NCBI GenBank assembly: GCA_019137255.1
Contig: WPDH01000081.1
Coordinates: 1-64,000 of the forward strand
Origin: Corinectria fuckeliana
Lineage: Eukaryota; Ascomycota; Sordariomycetes; Hypocreales; Nectriaceae
DNA length: 64,000 nucleotides
Reading direction: 5' to 3'
Shown here: one piece after another, positions 23,559-33,468 of the stretch
Numbering within the stretch: the first letter of the stretch is position 1
How the letters are laid out: each line of letters opens with the position of its first letter
The notes under the pieces: generated by a model
Told to the model about the DNA's origin: nothing
The model's database searches: none
The model's input: the letters and a program-made list of their open reading frames with translations, nothing else
Program-made: the position numbers and the translations under genes

Positions 23559-24728
23559 ATGACTCGGGTACGGCTGCACCGATGGGGCGGCCAATTGCTG
23601 CAGGCCCGCTCGGGAGCTGCCTTGGCGTCCATGACGGCGGCAAGACGGCCCTTTCTCGCCTCGAGCCTGCACCGGCACGCCTCGTCGGCCGCCGCTGCCC
23701 ACGAACTCGTTGACGACACCTCCGCCGAGAGCTCGCGGCCGCCCCTCCCTTCCCCGCCGCCTCAACGGGCCGCCGAGTCCGCTAAGCTCGCGGCCCTCCA
23801 CGCCCGGCTGTCCCTCTCCAACAAGATCCCGCTGGAGACGCTCGCGCGCGCCCTCGTCGTCCCGTCCGCCGACGCCAACGCAAGCTTCAACAACTCCAAT
23901 CTTGCCTTCCTCGGGAGCACCTTCATCAACTACCACGTCCTCGAGTACCTGGCCGTCAAGTGGCCGCGCCTGCCCATGACCATCCTCTACGAGGCCCTGC
24001 GCGCCTACGCCGGCAAGGAGTCGCTGCACCAAATAGCCCGCCGATGGGGTGTCGAGGCTGCCGCCGCCCCCGGCGAGGAGGTCGATCCCGGCCTGCTGCA
24101 ATGGAAGCCGGAGGCGTCGGGCCTGCAAACACGCTGGGGTTACATCCGTGCCGAGGCGGCCCATGCCGAGCAGTTCGAAGCACGACGCGGTATCAGCAGT
24201 CGTGTGGTCATGGACGACGAGTTCGGCGACACCCTGCAGGCGCCCAAGACCGGCCCCGAGGCCACCAAATACTACATGGACGAGGCCTACGGCTCCTTTG
24301 TCCAGGCCATTGTGGGCTCCATCTACACCCACTGCGGCCGCGAGGCCACCCGCGACTTCGTCCAGGCCCACATCCTCTCCCGCCAGATCGACCTCTCCTC
24401 CATGTTCCAATTCCAGCTCCCCACCCGCGAGCTAGCCATGCTCTGCGCCCGCGAGGGCTTCTCCTCCCCCATCGCCCGCCTCGAGAGCGAGACCGGCCGC
24501 CTGTCCCGCACGCCCGTGTACGTCGTCGGTATCTACAGCGGCCAGGAGAAGCTTGGCGAAGGCTCCGGCCCCAGCCTCAACATCGCCCGGTGGAAGGCTT
24601 CCATGAACGCCCTCAAGGCCTGGTACATGTACAGCCCCGGAAACAAGGTCCGGGTACCAAGCGACATGTTCGAGGAGGGTGCCAAGCCTTGGAAGGCTCC
24701 CCATATCGATATTGGAGAGATCATCTAG
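23559..24728 (+). CDS. mrpl3: mitochondrial large-subunit ribosomal protein L3 (mL44)
   Basis: Component of the mitochondrial large ribosomal subunit; the family combines an RNase III-like fold that is not catalytic with an RNA-binding domain. A single exon encodes 389 residues. The N-terminus is Arg/Ser/Ala-rich with few acids (TRVRLHRWGGQLLQARSG), a typical mitochondrial presequence. The RNase III-like part includes LARALVVPS, NNSNLAFLGSTFINYHVLEYL and EAYGSFVQAIVGSIYTHCG. The C-terminal part (LNIARWKASMNALKAWYMYS) corresponds to the double-stranded-RNA-binding-like region. Start at 23559 is the first ATG after the divergent promoter; a second Met at residue 25 would shorten the presequence. 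The gene converges on the phospholipase gene, 322 bp between stops. Codon usage is strongly GC-ending, as in a highly expressed fungal gene. Confidence 0.92.
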   Translation: MTRVRLHRWGGQLLQARSGAALASMTAARRPFLASSLHRHASSAAAAHELVDDTSAESSRPPLPSPPPQRAAESAKLAALHARLSLSNKIPLETLARALVVPSADANASFNNSNLAFLGSTFINYHVLEYLAVKWPRLPMTILYEALRAYAGKESLHQIARRWGVEAAAAPGEEVDPGLLQWKPEASGLQTRWGYIRAEAAHAEQFEARRGISSRVVMDDEFGDTLQAPKTGPEATKYYMDEAYGSFVQAIVGSIYTHCGREATRDFVQAHILSRQIDLSSMFQFQLPTRELAMLCAREGFSSPIARLESETGRLSRTPVYVVGIYSGQEKLGEGSGPSLNIARWKASMNALKAWYMYSPGNKVRVPSDMFEEGAKPWKAPHIDIGEII

Positions 24729-25050
24729 GCGAGATTCGTGGCTGTATCTGTTGTTATGATGATGATGATCTCGGAGATGCTGGGTGGGAGGCACCGGCCG
24801 TGTGTGGATAATGAAAAAAAATCCCAATATTTTGCCCTGGCCAGGCAGTGTATAAAATACAACAAGCACCTGCGGCTACAAGGATGGAGCAAGGAGGTCC
24901 CGAAAGGACCTGGCTGGGAAAGTCACTGTAAGATACGATGTAGAACAATGACAAACTCCTAGACAATGGCGAGTCAGAATCAAAGATTTACATTACCCAC
25001 TCTTCTAATCTGTATCCCTGGGTATATATATTACACGCACTATATCATTT
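24729..25050. other. convergent 3' intergenic region
   Basis: Shared 3' region of mrpl3 and the phospholipase gene. No gene seen. Confidence 0.55.
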
Positions 25051-27516
25051 TCAGCTGAAGTGATCACCCTCTCCCAGCCGTACGCCCTCGCCCCTCCTGA
25101 TCAAGGCGCGGTACCTCTCTTGGCGTTTCGTCCGCTCGGTGGCCTCACGGAACCTCTTCTTGCGCTCATAGATGGCACGGACGGTAGACCGGATCTGGTC
25201 CTTGCTCTCGTCGTAGTTTGCTTTGGCTAGCGCTACAACGCTGTCGATCTGGTCAGGGGTGTAGATGAAGTTCCAGGTGCTGAGGAAATCGGTGGTGCCA
25301 GGGGATACGCCGGGCACCTTGTCGTTGGTGAGAAGGGGGAGGTAGACGACGGCGATGCCGGCGTCCGGCTCCATGAGCTTCCAGGATTCGGGCCCAGCGA
25401 CGGCCTTGGATCGTGGAGAATCGGCGTTGCGTTCCTGGTTGGTGCCGACCCAGACGGTGCAGTAGCCTAGGTCTCCAGCTTCTTCCTCTCCAGGCTCATA
25501 CTTGGCTTCTTTGCCATCAGACTTGGACTTGCATGGCTTGTCGTTTGCGTGTGCTTCCTCGCGCAATTCCTTCTGGGTTTCTTTAGCATCCTGAAGTTTG
25601 GCTTCAGCCTCACGGGCAGACCTCGCTTGTGCGGCCTCGAGTTTCTTCGTCGTTTGGGCGGCACTTTCTCCAGGCTTGGGCCAGCCAATACCGACCGGCC
25701 AGCCCTTAATGCCACGCTGTCGGGCATAGCCATCAGCCACCGACAGCCAGTTATCGGTCTTGATATCCGCCGACGCATCAAAGGCAATCAAGATGTCGAC
25801 ATCACGACCAGGTCGGAGCAAGGGGTAGATAGGCAAGTTGTTGGACATTCCTGCATCCATGAGCTGGATGTACTCGTTGTCGTAAATGCTGCCTGGAGCT
25901 GTGTCCGGCAGCTTTCCGTGCATCCCATAAGCAAAGTTGGGAATCTTCGCTGGGTCAATGGGGTGAACTTTGCTCAGGTCGTCGTCCCGCCCGGAGATGA
26001 GACCGTCAACGGCCCCGAAACCAGCCAGACTCTTCACGACAGGCTTGATTTCCCGATAGTAGTGGCTCAGCGTCGCGCAAAAGGCGCTGCCAAAGATGCC
26101 CATAAGAAGGGGGAGCCGTATCTCGGGGAGATGAAAGCCGTGCTCGGGAGGAACGTCTTTGCCGTCGTTGAACTTTCGACCAAGGGCCCAGGTAGGAATG
26201 CCAGCCCCGAACTCCTCACAGAAGAACTCGTATGGGGTGATCTCAAACCACTGGAACCAAGATTGGTTCTTGGCCTCCTCCTTTGCCTTCTCGACTCCAA
26301 AGATGCCCGCTTGGGCTTGTGCCTCCGTCAAGTTAGGGATCTCGTGACGTACGGCGGTGTAGATCGGCATGGGAAGCTGGCCATACTGGATGTATTCTCG
26401 CTGGTTTGAGAGCTTAAAGTCTCGGCCATCGACGCCCAAGTCGCCCTTGGGAATCAAATACCTCGCAGCCAACAACACTCCATAGACGTCGACCAGACCG
26501 AAATCGGCGTGAGGGTCGCCCTTGAGCTTCTCGACTATGCCGCTGAGAAGGTACTTGTTGGTCGGCATAGAGACCAGTGTTTGAAAGGCGTCAGGGGGGT
26601 AGGCAATGTGAGTCGAAGCTCGGGACTTGAGATGCTCCAACAGGTTATGAATGTTGCCTTTGCTGAATGAGGTGAGGTTGAGCGCCTGGAGCCAACAAGA
26701 GCCGCTGACGCCCGAAGTGTACGTCACGCAGTCGAACAAGCCATCCTCTTCAGTCGCGAGGGTCGATCCCGTGCCCGCAATGAGGGCCCGGAGACCTCCT
26801 CCAGATCCACACAAGGCAATCGTCGGAACATCGTCGGGGTGGACATCCTCTTCCTTGAGTCCCAAATACTTAGCCAAGCCCACTCTTGCGACTCTGCGGC
26901 GACGAGCCAGATACGTCTTTTCTTCGTCACAGAGTTCATCGGATACACGGACTTTGGCGGAGTAGCGAATCTCGGGGTGAACGAGGGGGTCGTGAGCTTC
27001 AGTCCATATCTCATCAGCCAAGGAGCCCGGGGACATGGAGAGTTCTCGCTGGAGCTTCCTCATGTACCCCGGAAGTGATTTGGACCATTCGGGGGCAATG
27101 AAATCGACAAGCTTGTCGGGCAAGGCAGGCCATTCAAAGTCGTTGACCGAGGTGAAGGATTCGAAGCGACGGGCGAAGTTGCTCCAGGCGGGCTGATCGT
27201 CCTGCTGGCAGCCGGTGCAATCCTGGCCTTTGGAGGAGTCTTGGAGGTGTTGGCCGCCATTTCTCTTAATAGAGAGCTGCGCAAAGTCGTCAGAAGGATA
27301 GAGCCACCAGATGAAGAGTCCGCCGGTGATTACCGCTGCGGGCAACGGGGAGCGTTGTTTAGATTGCTTGGGTTGCTTGGCATCTGATTCAGGTGTACCG
27401 GAGAAGAGGGTGCGGTGTGGCTGAACCGGCAAATGAGTCAGGCAGCTCGACCGACATGTGGCTGTTCTCAGCTTGATTCTCGCAAGGCTCCCAATGGAGC
27501 CGCGGTGATATCTCAT
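25051..27516 (-). CDS. cytosolic-type phospholipase A2 with mitochondrial presequence
   Basis: Group IV (cPLA2-type) lipase hydrolysing glycerophospholipids, of the fungal PlaA kind reported to be mitochondrial. An intronless frame encodes 821 residues. The N-terminus is basic and Ser/Thr-rich (RYHRGSIGSLARIKLRTATC) and is followed by a short hydrophobic segment at about 60-73, fitting import and membrane anchoring. Catalytic features are visible: the oxyanion-loop GSGGG at 237-241, the nucleophile Ser271 in GVSGSCW, and the catalytic Asp in DAGMSNNLPIYPLL. A Lys/Glu-rich, probably coiled segment (EAAQARSAREAEAKLQDAKE) lies in the C-terminal third. There is no C2 domain, unlike animal cPLA2-alpha. 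The start is the first ATG of the frame. An 89-codon upstream ORF ends 54 bases before it. Confidence 0.93.
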   Translation of the reverse strand: MRYHRGSIGSLARIKLRTATCRSSCLTHLPVQPHRTLFSGTPESDAKQPKQSKQRSPLPAAVITGGLFIWWLYPSDDFAQLSIKRNGGQHLQDSSKGQDCTGCQQDDQPAWSNFARRFESFTSVNDFEWPALPDKLVDFIAPEWSKSLPGYMRKLQRELSMSPGSLADEIWTEAHDPLVHPEIRYSAKVRVSDELCDEEKTYLARRRRVARVGLAKYLGLKEEDVHPDDVPTIALCGSGGGLRALIAGTGSTLATEEDGLFDCVTYTSGVSGSCWLQALNLTSFSKGNIHNLLEHLKSRASTHIAYPPDAFQTLVSMPTNKYLLSGIVEKLKGDPHADFGLVDVYGVLLAARYLIPKGDLGVDGRDFKLSNQREYIQYGQLPMPIYTAVRHEIPNLTEAQAQAGIFGVEKAKEEAKNQSWFQWFEITPYEFFCEEFGAGIPTWALGRKFNDGKDVPPEHGFHLPEIRLPLLMGIFGSAFCATLSHYYREIKPVVKSLAGFGAVDGLISGRDDDLSKVHPIDPAKIPNFAYGMHGKLPDTAPGSIYDNEYIQLMDAGMSNNLPIYPLLRPGRDVDILIAFDASADIKTDNWLSVADGYARQRGIKGWPVGIGWPKPGESAAQTTKKLEAAQARSAREAEAKLQDAKETQKELREEAHANDKPCKSKSDGKEAKYEPGEEEAGDLGYCTVWVGTNQERNADSPRSKAVAGPESWKLMEPDAGIAVVYLPLLTNDKVPGVSPGTTDFLSTWNFIYTPDQIDSVVALAKANYDESKDQIRSTVRAIYERKKRFREATERTKRQERYRALIRRGEGVRLGEGDHFS

Positions 27517-27570
27517 CGTGGAAGGGCAGTTTGCAGTGACGGAGAGTGATTGAGTAGTCTTATTTACGCT

Positions 27571-27840
27571 TCATCCCGGCGCAAAGTTTCCGCGATTATC
27601 GAAGGCTCTACCGACTCTGCCGTTGAACTGGCGAGGATGGTCAATCCAATTGCATGACCGCAAGGTGAGGATAAAATCGATAGTCTCTTTTGATCCAATC
27701 CGGGGGTTCCGAAGGGTGTGAAAGAACAGAAACTGGTTGTGTAAGTAGACGCCAGTTGACGAGGCGGAAGAAATTGTTGGTTCAGGTACAAGCACGGTAG
27801 TTCCATCAACACGGCGTAGTGTTGATGTCATTTTCCGCAT
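27571..27840 (-). CDS. possible upstream ORF in the phospholipase leader
   Basis: 89 codons from ATG 27840 (second ATG at 27831) to a stop at 27571, directly upstream of the phospholipase A2 start on the same strand. No domain recognised. It could be a chance ORF, a translated uORF or an unrelated small gene. Confidence 0.25.
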   Translation of the reverse strand: MRKMTSTLRRVDGTTVLVPEPTISSASSTGVYLHNQFLFFHTLRNPRIGSKETIDFILTLRSCNWIDHPRQFNGRVGRAFDNRGNFAPG

Positions 27841-28880
27841 GCCAGGAAAGATGTAAGCAATGTTAGAGAGTACCTAGCCAGTAGGCGTAATATGGTGCGA
27901 GTTTTAGTGATCGCTTATCAGACCCACCTAAGCCGGATGCCAAGGTACCTAAGGTATGTACCCTTCAAGTTCATTCCAAGATCTGAGGTGCAGACGGGGA
28001 TTTTAGGCAACCGAGGCACCTCCCAGACACACAAGGCAGCTAGATGAGTGAAAGGTGGTTTTGGTTCTCAATCAAAATACCTGGATATGAAGAATTTTGC
28101 TACGTTATATAGACAGTGCCAATTTCAGTTCCATTTGACCTCATCAATCTTGATTCTCCACGCCGGTGGTGTAAGTCAGCCGCACAGTACCTACTAGTAT
28201 GTAGGTAGGCTTCTTTACAGTAACAGCAGATTCCCTCCCGGGCCGCTTATGGGGCATTCGTTAGGTAGGTGGCAATCCTTGCAGTTCTAGGTCGCCCAAC
28301 CCTCTAAAGCCAAAGCTTCAAGCAGCTCCCCAGGTGCTCAATTGCCCATCTCACAGGCTGGATTCGCTGGAACGCCTCTGAGTTCAGCACTAAGGCGGCA
28401 GTAGAGTGGGGTTGGCCACAGCGCAGTGTGGGCAGGTGGGGGGGCAACATGCGGCAGCACGCGCCATATGCGGCGGGCGGTGAAATCGCAGCTAGTGAGA
28501 GACCTAGTAGATTTTCGACGCTTTTTTTTCCTGCGCCGGCAGAATCTCTCGCGCTTCGCCTTCGTTCTTCAGCCTCAATTGCCTTCTCTACGCCTACATT
28601 TCAAAAGTTTCCCTGTATTCCAAAAAATACTGCGCTTCGACTCAAAAGGTATGAATCTCTTGCCATCAGGCGCGTGCGGTCTCTACCCTTGCCGGTGACT
28701 CTTACTCTCTACCCCGCCACCTCCATTTTGTCGCGGCCTTGCTCGTGTTTGCTCACATTTGCTCACCTATGACTGCAGAGCTGCCCTTCCCAGCACGATT
28801 TATAGCCCTTGATCCCCGCGGATCTTGATCGCTAGTGTCGCTTCTTCCTCTCCATCCCATAACTCCCACGCGCCGTCGAA
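27841..28880. other. divergent intergenic region
   Basis: Promoter region for the phospholipase (-) and La (+) genes. It contains TACCTA/TAGGTA motifs near 27937-27962 and 28187-28207. The 3' half is T- and CT-rich, as expected for the La 5' leader. No gene recognised. Confidence 0.5.
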
Positions 28881-30283
28881 ATGAGCGAGGCGGAGGCCAC
28901 TACCAAGCCCGTCGAGGCTGTCCAGCCCGAGGCTACTCCTGCCGAGGAGAAGCCCGTCGAGCAGACTGAGGAGAAGACTGAGGAGAAGACTGAGGAGAAT
29001 ACTGAAGAGAAGGTCGAGGACAAGGCCCAAGAGAAGACCGAGGACAAGGCTCATGACAAGCCCGAAGAGAAGACTGACTCCGCCGAAAAGCCCGACGATA
29101 AGAGCGAACCCAAGCTGCTGAAGACCACGGCCAAGATTGACTATGAGAACCACCGCAACAACCGCAAGTTCGATCCAGCCAGCCGCGAGGTGACGGATGA
29201 CCCCGTTGCCATTCGCAAACAGGTAGCGATCCATCGACTCATAGCTTACTGATGGACTCCCTGCTCACGCTTCCCAGGTCGAGTTCTACTTTGGCGACTG
29301 GAATTTCCCCCAAGATAAATTCATGTGGGAGTCATGTGGCGGAGCCGAAAACAAGCCCATGAAGATCAAGACCATCCATTCCTTCAAGCGCATGCGTACC
29401 TTCCAGCCTTACTCTGCCATCCTCGCTGCCCTCAAGGACAGCGCTTTCCTCGACGTGTCGGGCGAGGAGGGCGAGGAGGAGGTCAAACGCAAGGTGCCCT
29501 ATCAGCCTATGCCCGCCACAAAGGCCAAGGCCGAGGCTGCCACCGTCTACGTCAAGGGCTTCGGCGACGAGACGCCCAATACTCAGTTCGATCTCGAGAC
29601 CTTCTTTACACAGTTCGGCGAGGTCAAGGGCCTCAAGCTCCGTCGCACCAACGAGAACCTGTTCAAGGGCTCCGTCTTCGTCACCTTTGTTGACGAGGAC
29701 ACGGCTGCCAAGTTCCTCGCGCTCAAGCCCGTTCCTCAGTGGAAGGACCACGACTTGAAGGTCATGACCAAGAAGGCCTACTGCGAGGAGAAGAGCGATC
29801 TTATCCGACAGGGTAAGCTCGAGCCCAACTCCAGCAACCCCAAGAAATTCTACGAGGGCAAGGACGGCAACAACTCCCGCGGCCGCGGACGTGGCGGTAG
29901 CCGAGGCGCTCGCGGCGGCGGCGACTCCGACGACTGGAAGAAACGACGCGACAACGACCAGAAGAACGGCTTCAGGGGCGGACGAGGTGGTCGCGGTCGT
30001 GGACGGGGGGGCCGCGGCCGGGGAGGTCGCGACGGTGGCCGTGACCGTGATGGCGGCCGCAACGACCGCAACGCTGAGCGCAAGGAGAACGAGGCCAAGC
30101 ACACCAGCAACGAGTAAGCACGCCTCCCTTGATATCTTCCCGACTCACTAACATCATCTCAGCACCACGCCTCGCATCCAGTCCACCGCTGATGCCGAGC
30201 CCAAGGCCAACGGCAAGCGCTCCCGAGAAGAGGACGGCTCCACCAGCGAGCCGGCCGCCAAGAAGGTTGACGTGAAGGAATAG
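28881..30283 (+). CDS. La-type RNA-binding protein (La motif, RRM, RGG tail)
   Basis: La autoantigen homologue (Lhp1/Sla1 type), which binds the 3' oligo-U ends of nascent RNA polymerase III transcripts and protects pre-tRNAs in the nucleus. Exons 28881-29222, 29278-30113 and 30163-30283 give 432 residues. An acidic Glu/Lys repeat region fills the first 75 residues (EEKTEEKTEENTEEK). The La motif runs from about 90, with VEFYFGDWNFPQDKFMWE crossing the first junction. An RRM follows near 200-275 (TVYVKGFGD ... GSVFVTFVDEDTAAKFL). The C-terminus is RGG/RGR-rich and ends with a basic, NLS-like KRSREED...AAKK. The Gly/Arg tail resembles that of other filamentous-fungal La proteins and is absent from yeast Lhp1. 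Confidence 0.93.
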
Positions 30284-30746
30284 ACTGGAGGCCAAGGCGC
30301 CGCAGAGGAGAAATGTCGACCAAGCGAGAAGAGGATGGGGATGAGCCTCTCTGATACCAGACACATTGAAGACAAAAACGGGAGGGACCAAACGACTCGG
30401 CCATGACAAGGGATCATCCATTGCATTTATATTGTGTGGGATTTTCGGGCAGAAAAGACGGAGTGCCGCGCTCTGCTTCGGACTACGGTAGCGTTATTAC
30501 TCACGGGTGCAAAGGTTCGCTGCTAGCATTAAAAGTAAAAAAAAGACTATAAATAACAGCAAGCTACTTGGTGACATGATATGGAGCTACGTCGGTAGGT
30601 ACCTTGGCATATTCCCATCACATAGGTAAGTATTGCGATGGCAAGACTTGTCCTTTCGCTTAGTATTATCTAATAGATGTCAATCGACGTAACTGAGCAT
30701 CTTCATCCTCATCTCTTCATCCTTACTACCTACTCCTCTCGAGCCC
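30284..30746. other. convergent 3' intergenic region
   Basis: Between the stops of the La and inositol monophosphatase genes. No gene seen. Confidence 0.5.
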
Positions 30747-31705
30747 TCACACCTTGTAGTCCAGCACACCATCGCCAATCACGTTCCAAAACTCCTCGAC
30801 AATCTCCTTCTGGCCGCTCGGCGCGCCCCGCACGGCCAGGTAGACGCGGGCCTCGAGCTCCGGGTCCCAGCCGCCGGGGTTGCCGTGGACCACGCGGCCG
30901 CCGGCCTCCTCCAGCAGGCACCAGCCGGCGCACACGTCCCAGGCCCAGCAGCCGCCCTCCCAGTACAGGTCGACCTGGCCGGCGGCGACGGCGGCCATGT
31001 TGAGGGCGGCGGACCCGAGCGACCGCAGCGAGTGCACCATGGACCCGCCCGTCTCGCGGCTCCCGGCCAGCCGCCGGAACACGTCCACCTTGAGGTCGAA
31101 GTTGGGCCCGTCGCGCGTCGAGCCCCACTCCACGGCGACCAGCGACGTGCCGAGGCCGGCGAGCGGCCGGGGCGATTTGGCCAGCGGGAGGCGCTGCGGC
31201 GCCGAGCCCCGGCCGCGCGTGAGGAAGGCGCCCCGGCCGCGGACGGCCGTGTACAGCAGGTCCTGCCAGGGATTGTAGATGACGCCGACGGCCGGGCGGC
31301 GGTCGACGGCGAGGCCGAGGGAGATGCAGGCCGAGGGGAAGGAGTGGACGAAGTTGGTGGTGCCGTCGATGGGGTCGACGACGAAGGTCGGTTCCGGGCC
31401 GATCCTCATGCCGGGCTTGTACGTCTCCTCGCCCACGAAGGCCACGTCCGGGAAGGCGGCCGACAGGCGCGCCGAGACCATCTTCTCGACGCCCTTGTCG
31501 GTCTCGGTGACGATGTCGACGGCTTTTTGGGGGGTCTTCATGTTAGCCGGGTGTGACGTGTGGAGCAAAAAGGCGGGGAGGCCGTACAGTTGAGCTTGGT
31601 GTCGGTGTCGATGTCGGCCGGGTTGGCGGCGAGGATCATGACGCCGGCTTCGTAGGCGACGGAGACCAGCTCGTCGTGGATGGCTTTGAGATCGAGGTCG
31701 GCCAT
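30747..31705 (-). CDS. inositol monophosphatase family protein
   Basis: Mg2+-dependent phosphatase of the inositol monophosphatase superfamily; fungal relatives include QutG/Qa-x of the quinate clusters, but no quinate genes are nearby. Exons 31705-31588 and 31522-30747 give 297 residues, the normal family length. The junction yields TKLNSVDIVTETDKGVE, which restores the family's metal-site region. Metal-binding motifs are all present: FVGEET, DPIDGTTNFVHSFPS, and WAWDVCAGWCLLEEAGG. The C-terminal half is extremely GC-rich. The first exon encodes the N-terminal helix (AIHDELVSVAYEAG). Upstream, in what is probably the 5' leader or promoter, lies a 31-nt G run. Confidence 0.92.
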
Positions 31706-31956
31706 TATCGGAGGATTTTTCGGGATTGTATTTCGTTCGAGTGTCAGGAGCTCTACGGCAGAGACAAGGTTCGGCAATAGGCTGTTTCAAAGCCCAATGT
31801 CCGCTGAATTGGTCGGATCGAAGATATTCGACGATGACGACGACGGCGATGGCGGTGGAGAGATTTATGGAGGGGCAAAGCGCCGCCGTTCCCCTCCGCG
31901 TTCGGCGGGGCAGCTTCCATGTCCAGCGCTGGACCCTGGAGCTGCTGACGTTAGGC

Positions 31957-31989
<33 letters not shown>

Positions 31990-32602
31990 CGGCGCATGAG
32001 CAGCTCCGTCCGGAGGTCCCGCTTCCAAAGAAACAAAGAGCAACAGGCGAGTCGTGATTTGAGGTTCGTAAAAAAACTGAATGCGAATCTGCATCCCAAA
32101 GAACGACGCAGGTCAATTTTTCGCAGGTCATAGGCCAGCATGTTCTTTCCAGTCTCGTGTTGCAGCTACCCGGTCCTGGCAAGGATATCAAGATGTTCAT
32201 TCAAAATCTCATACAGACCCTCCCGGTCCTTCATCAAACGCCGTCAATTCGACATCCGTCCGTAGGTACCTACCTATACCTATCCCTATCCCTGCCCCGG
32301 CAAGATACACGCGTCCAGTCAAGCTACAGAAAAAAACAAGACAGAGATAAAAAGGAAAGACAGGCCATGATATACAGCAAAGATCCACCCAGCAAGTCGC
32401 AGACCAGAAGAGTCACGCTCGAGTCTACACATGGCCTAGATAAAAAGAAGAAGCAGTGGATAAGAAGCGTGCCAGAAATGACAGGGTCCTGCCCACGGAA
32501 TTTTGTGTCGTCTCCCGGCCTCAAGATCAGCCCATCCTTCATCTTCGCCAGAGGATGGCGACAACACCATACCACCGTAGCGTCCGTCCAGTTCAAAGCC
32601 CC
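31706..32602. other. intergenic region upstream of the inositol monophosphatase gene
   Basis: No gene supported. Apart from the poly-G run it carries a GTAGGTACCTACCTATACCT-type stretch at about 32260-32290. Confidence 0.5.
31959..31989. repeat. 31-nt poly-G homopolymer
   Basis: An uninterrupted G run 254 bp upstream of the inositol monophosphatase start, C-rich on the sense strand of that gene. Long G runs are rare in fungal genomes and error-prone in sequencing, so the length is uncertain. Confidence 0.9.
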
Positions 32603-33468
32603 TTACACATTCTCCCTGAACACGGACCTCCGCTCCGTCGGGCTGCTGCCCGCGCTGTCCGGTTCACTGTGACCGTCCTTGTGTTTCGTCACGCCCGTGT
32701 CGATGGGCCGCGGGCTCACGCCTCGTAGGCTCAGCGCCGAGTCGTCGTCGAAGGGGTTCCGTCCGCCGGGTCCGGAGCCTGGGCTGCGGCTTGCCCTCCG
32801 TCCTCGGTCCTCGTCTTCCCCGGCGCCGAAGCCCCGGGCGCCGCTGCCCGCCGGCGCGGGGACGTTCATCCTGTAGCTGCTGCCGTGCTCGTTGCCCCGA
32901 CCGGTGCCGACCTCCTCCTCGTGGTAGCCGTAGGCGTCGGCCTCGTGGCCGACCTGCGTGTCCCAGGCGTCGTCGGGGTCGAGGGGGCCGAAGCCCCGGC
33001 GTCCGCGGACTCCGTCAAGATCCCCCTCGTAGGCGCCGGCGGCGGAGCGGCTGTTGCGGTTCTTGAATTTGCGGATCTGGTCGTTGAACCATCCGACGAC
33101 GCCGCCTGGGGCCGGGCGCGGAGCGACGTAGAGACTGTCTTCTTTGTGCCAAGGCAGGTAGGATGCTAAGCTGGGAGGCGGAAGCTGTGGGAGTTGGAAA
33201 CATCAACAAGTCAGCTTACGGTCCATGATTGAGCAATCAATTCATTGCGCCTTGGGTACCCCGGACAACAAAAGAATGCTACCGAGAGGTGAGAGGGCGC
33301 AAACCCAGAGGAATCCGCGATTGGGATTGAGCAAGCTGGCAAGGGAAACGGAGAGCAACGTACCCCAAGTCTGCGGGCGCGCAGTTGGGTGAAGACGATC
33401 CAGCCAACGACGGCCACGATAAGCAGCACGATGATAGCGATGACGATGCCTCCAGCGGTCGACACCAT
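32603..33468 (-). CDS. single-pass membrane protein, conserved in fungi
   Basis: Exons 33468-33364 and 33184-32603 give 228 residues. One hydrophobic helix fills residues 6-27 (GGIVIAIIVLLIVAVVGWIVF), followed at once by RARRLG, so the long C-terminal part is expected in the cytosol. That part has a Pro-rich stretch (LPPPSLASYLP), a motif block around VAPRPAPGGVVGWFNDQIRKF, RTAAGAYEG-like residues (RSAAGAYEG) and an ending SPTERRSVFRENV. I recall this pattern from conserved fungal proteins often labelled acid phosphatase-like, but no phosphatase motif is visible here, so I give no enzymatic function. The intron has GTACGT and CCCACAG borders and keeps phase 0. Confidence 0.78.

Noticed and set aside
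23403..24410. 335-codon minus-strand ORF opposite mitochondrial L3
   Set aside because: Composition is the antisense of GC-ending codons in mrpl3; no domain.
29332..30102. 256-codon minus-strand ORF
   Set aside because: Antisense shadow of the La gene; low-complexity composition mirrors the RGG and acidic repeats.
30747..32141. Reading the inositol monophosphatase as a 464-residue protein from upstream
   Set aside because: The extension translates the poly-G/C run and leader; the spliced model with exon 31705-31588 restores the family's N-terminus instead.
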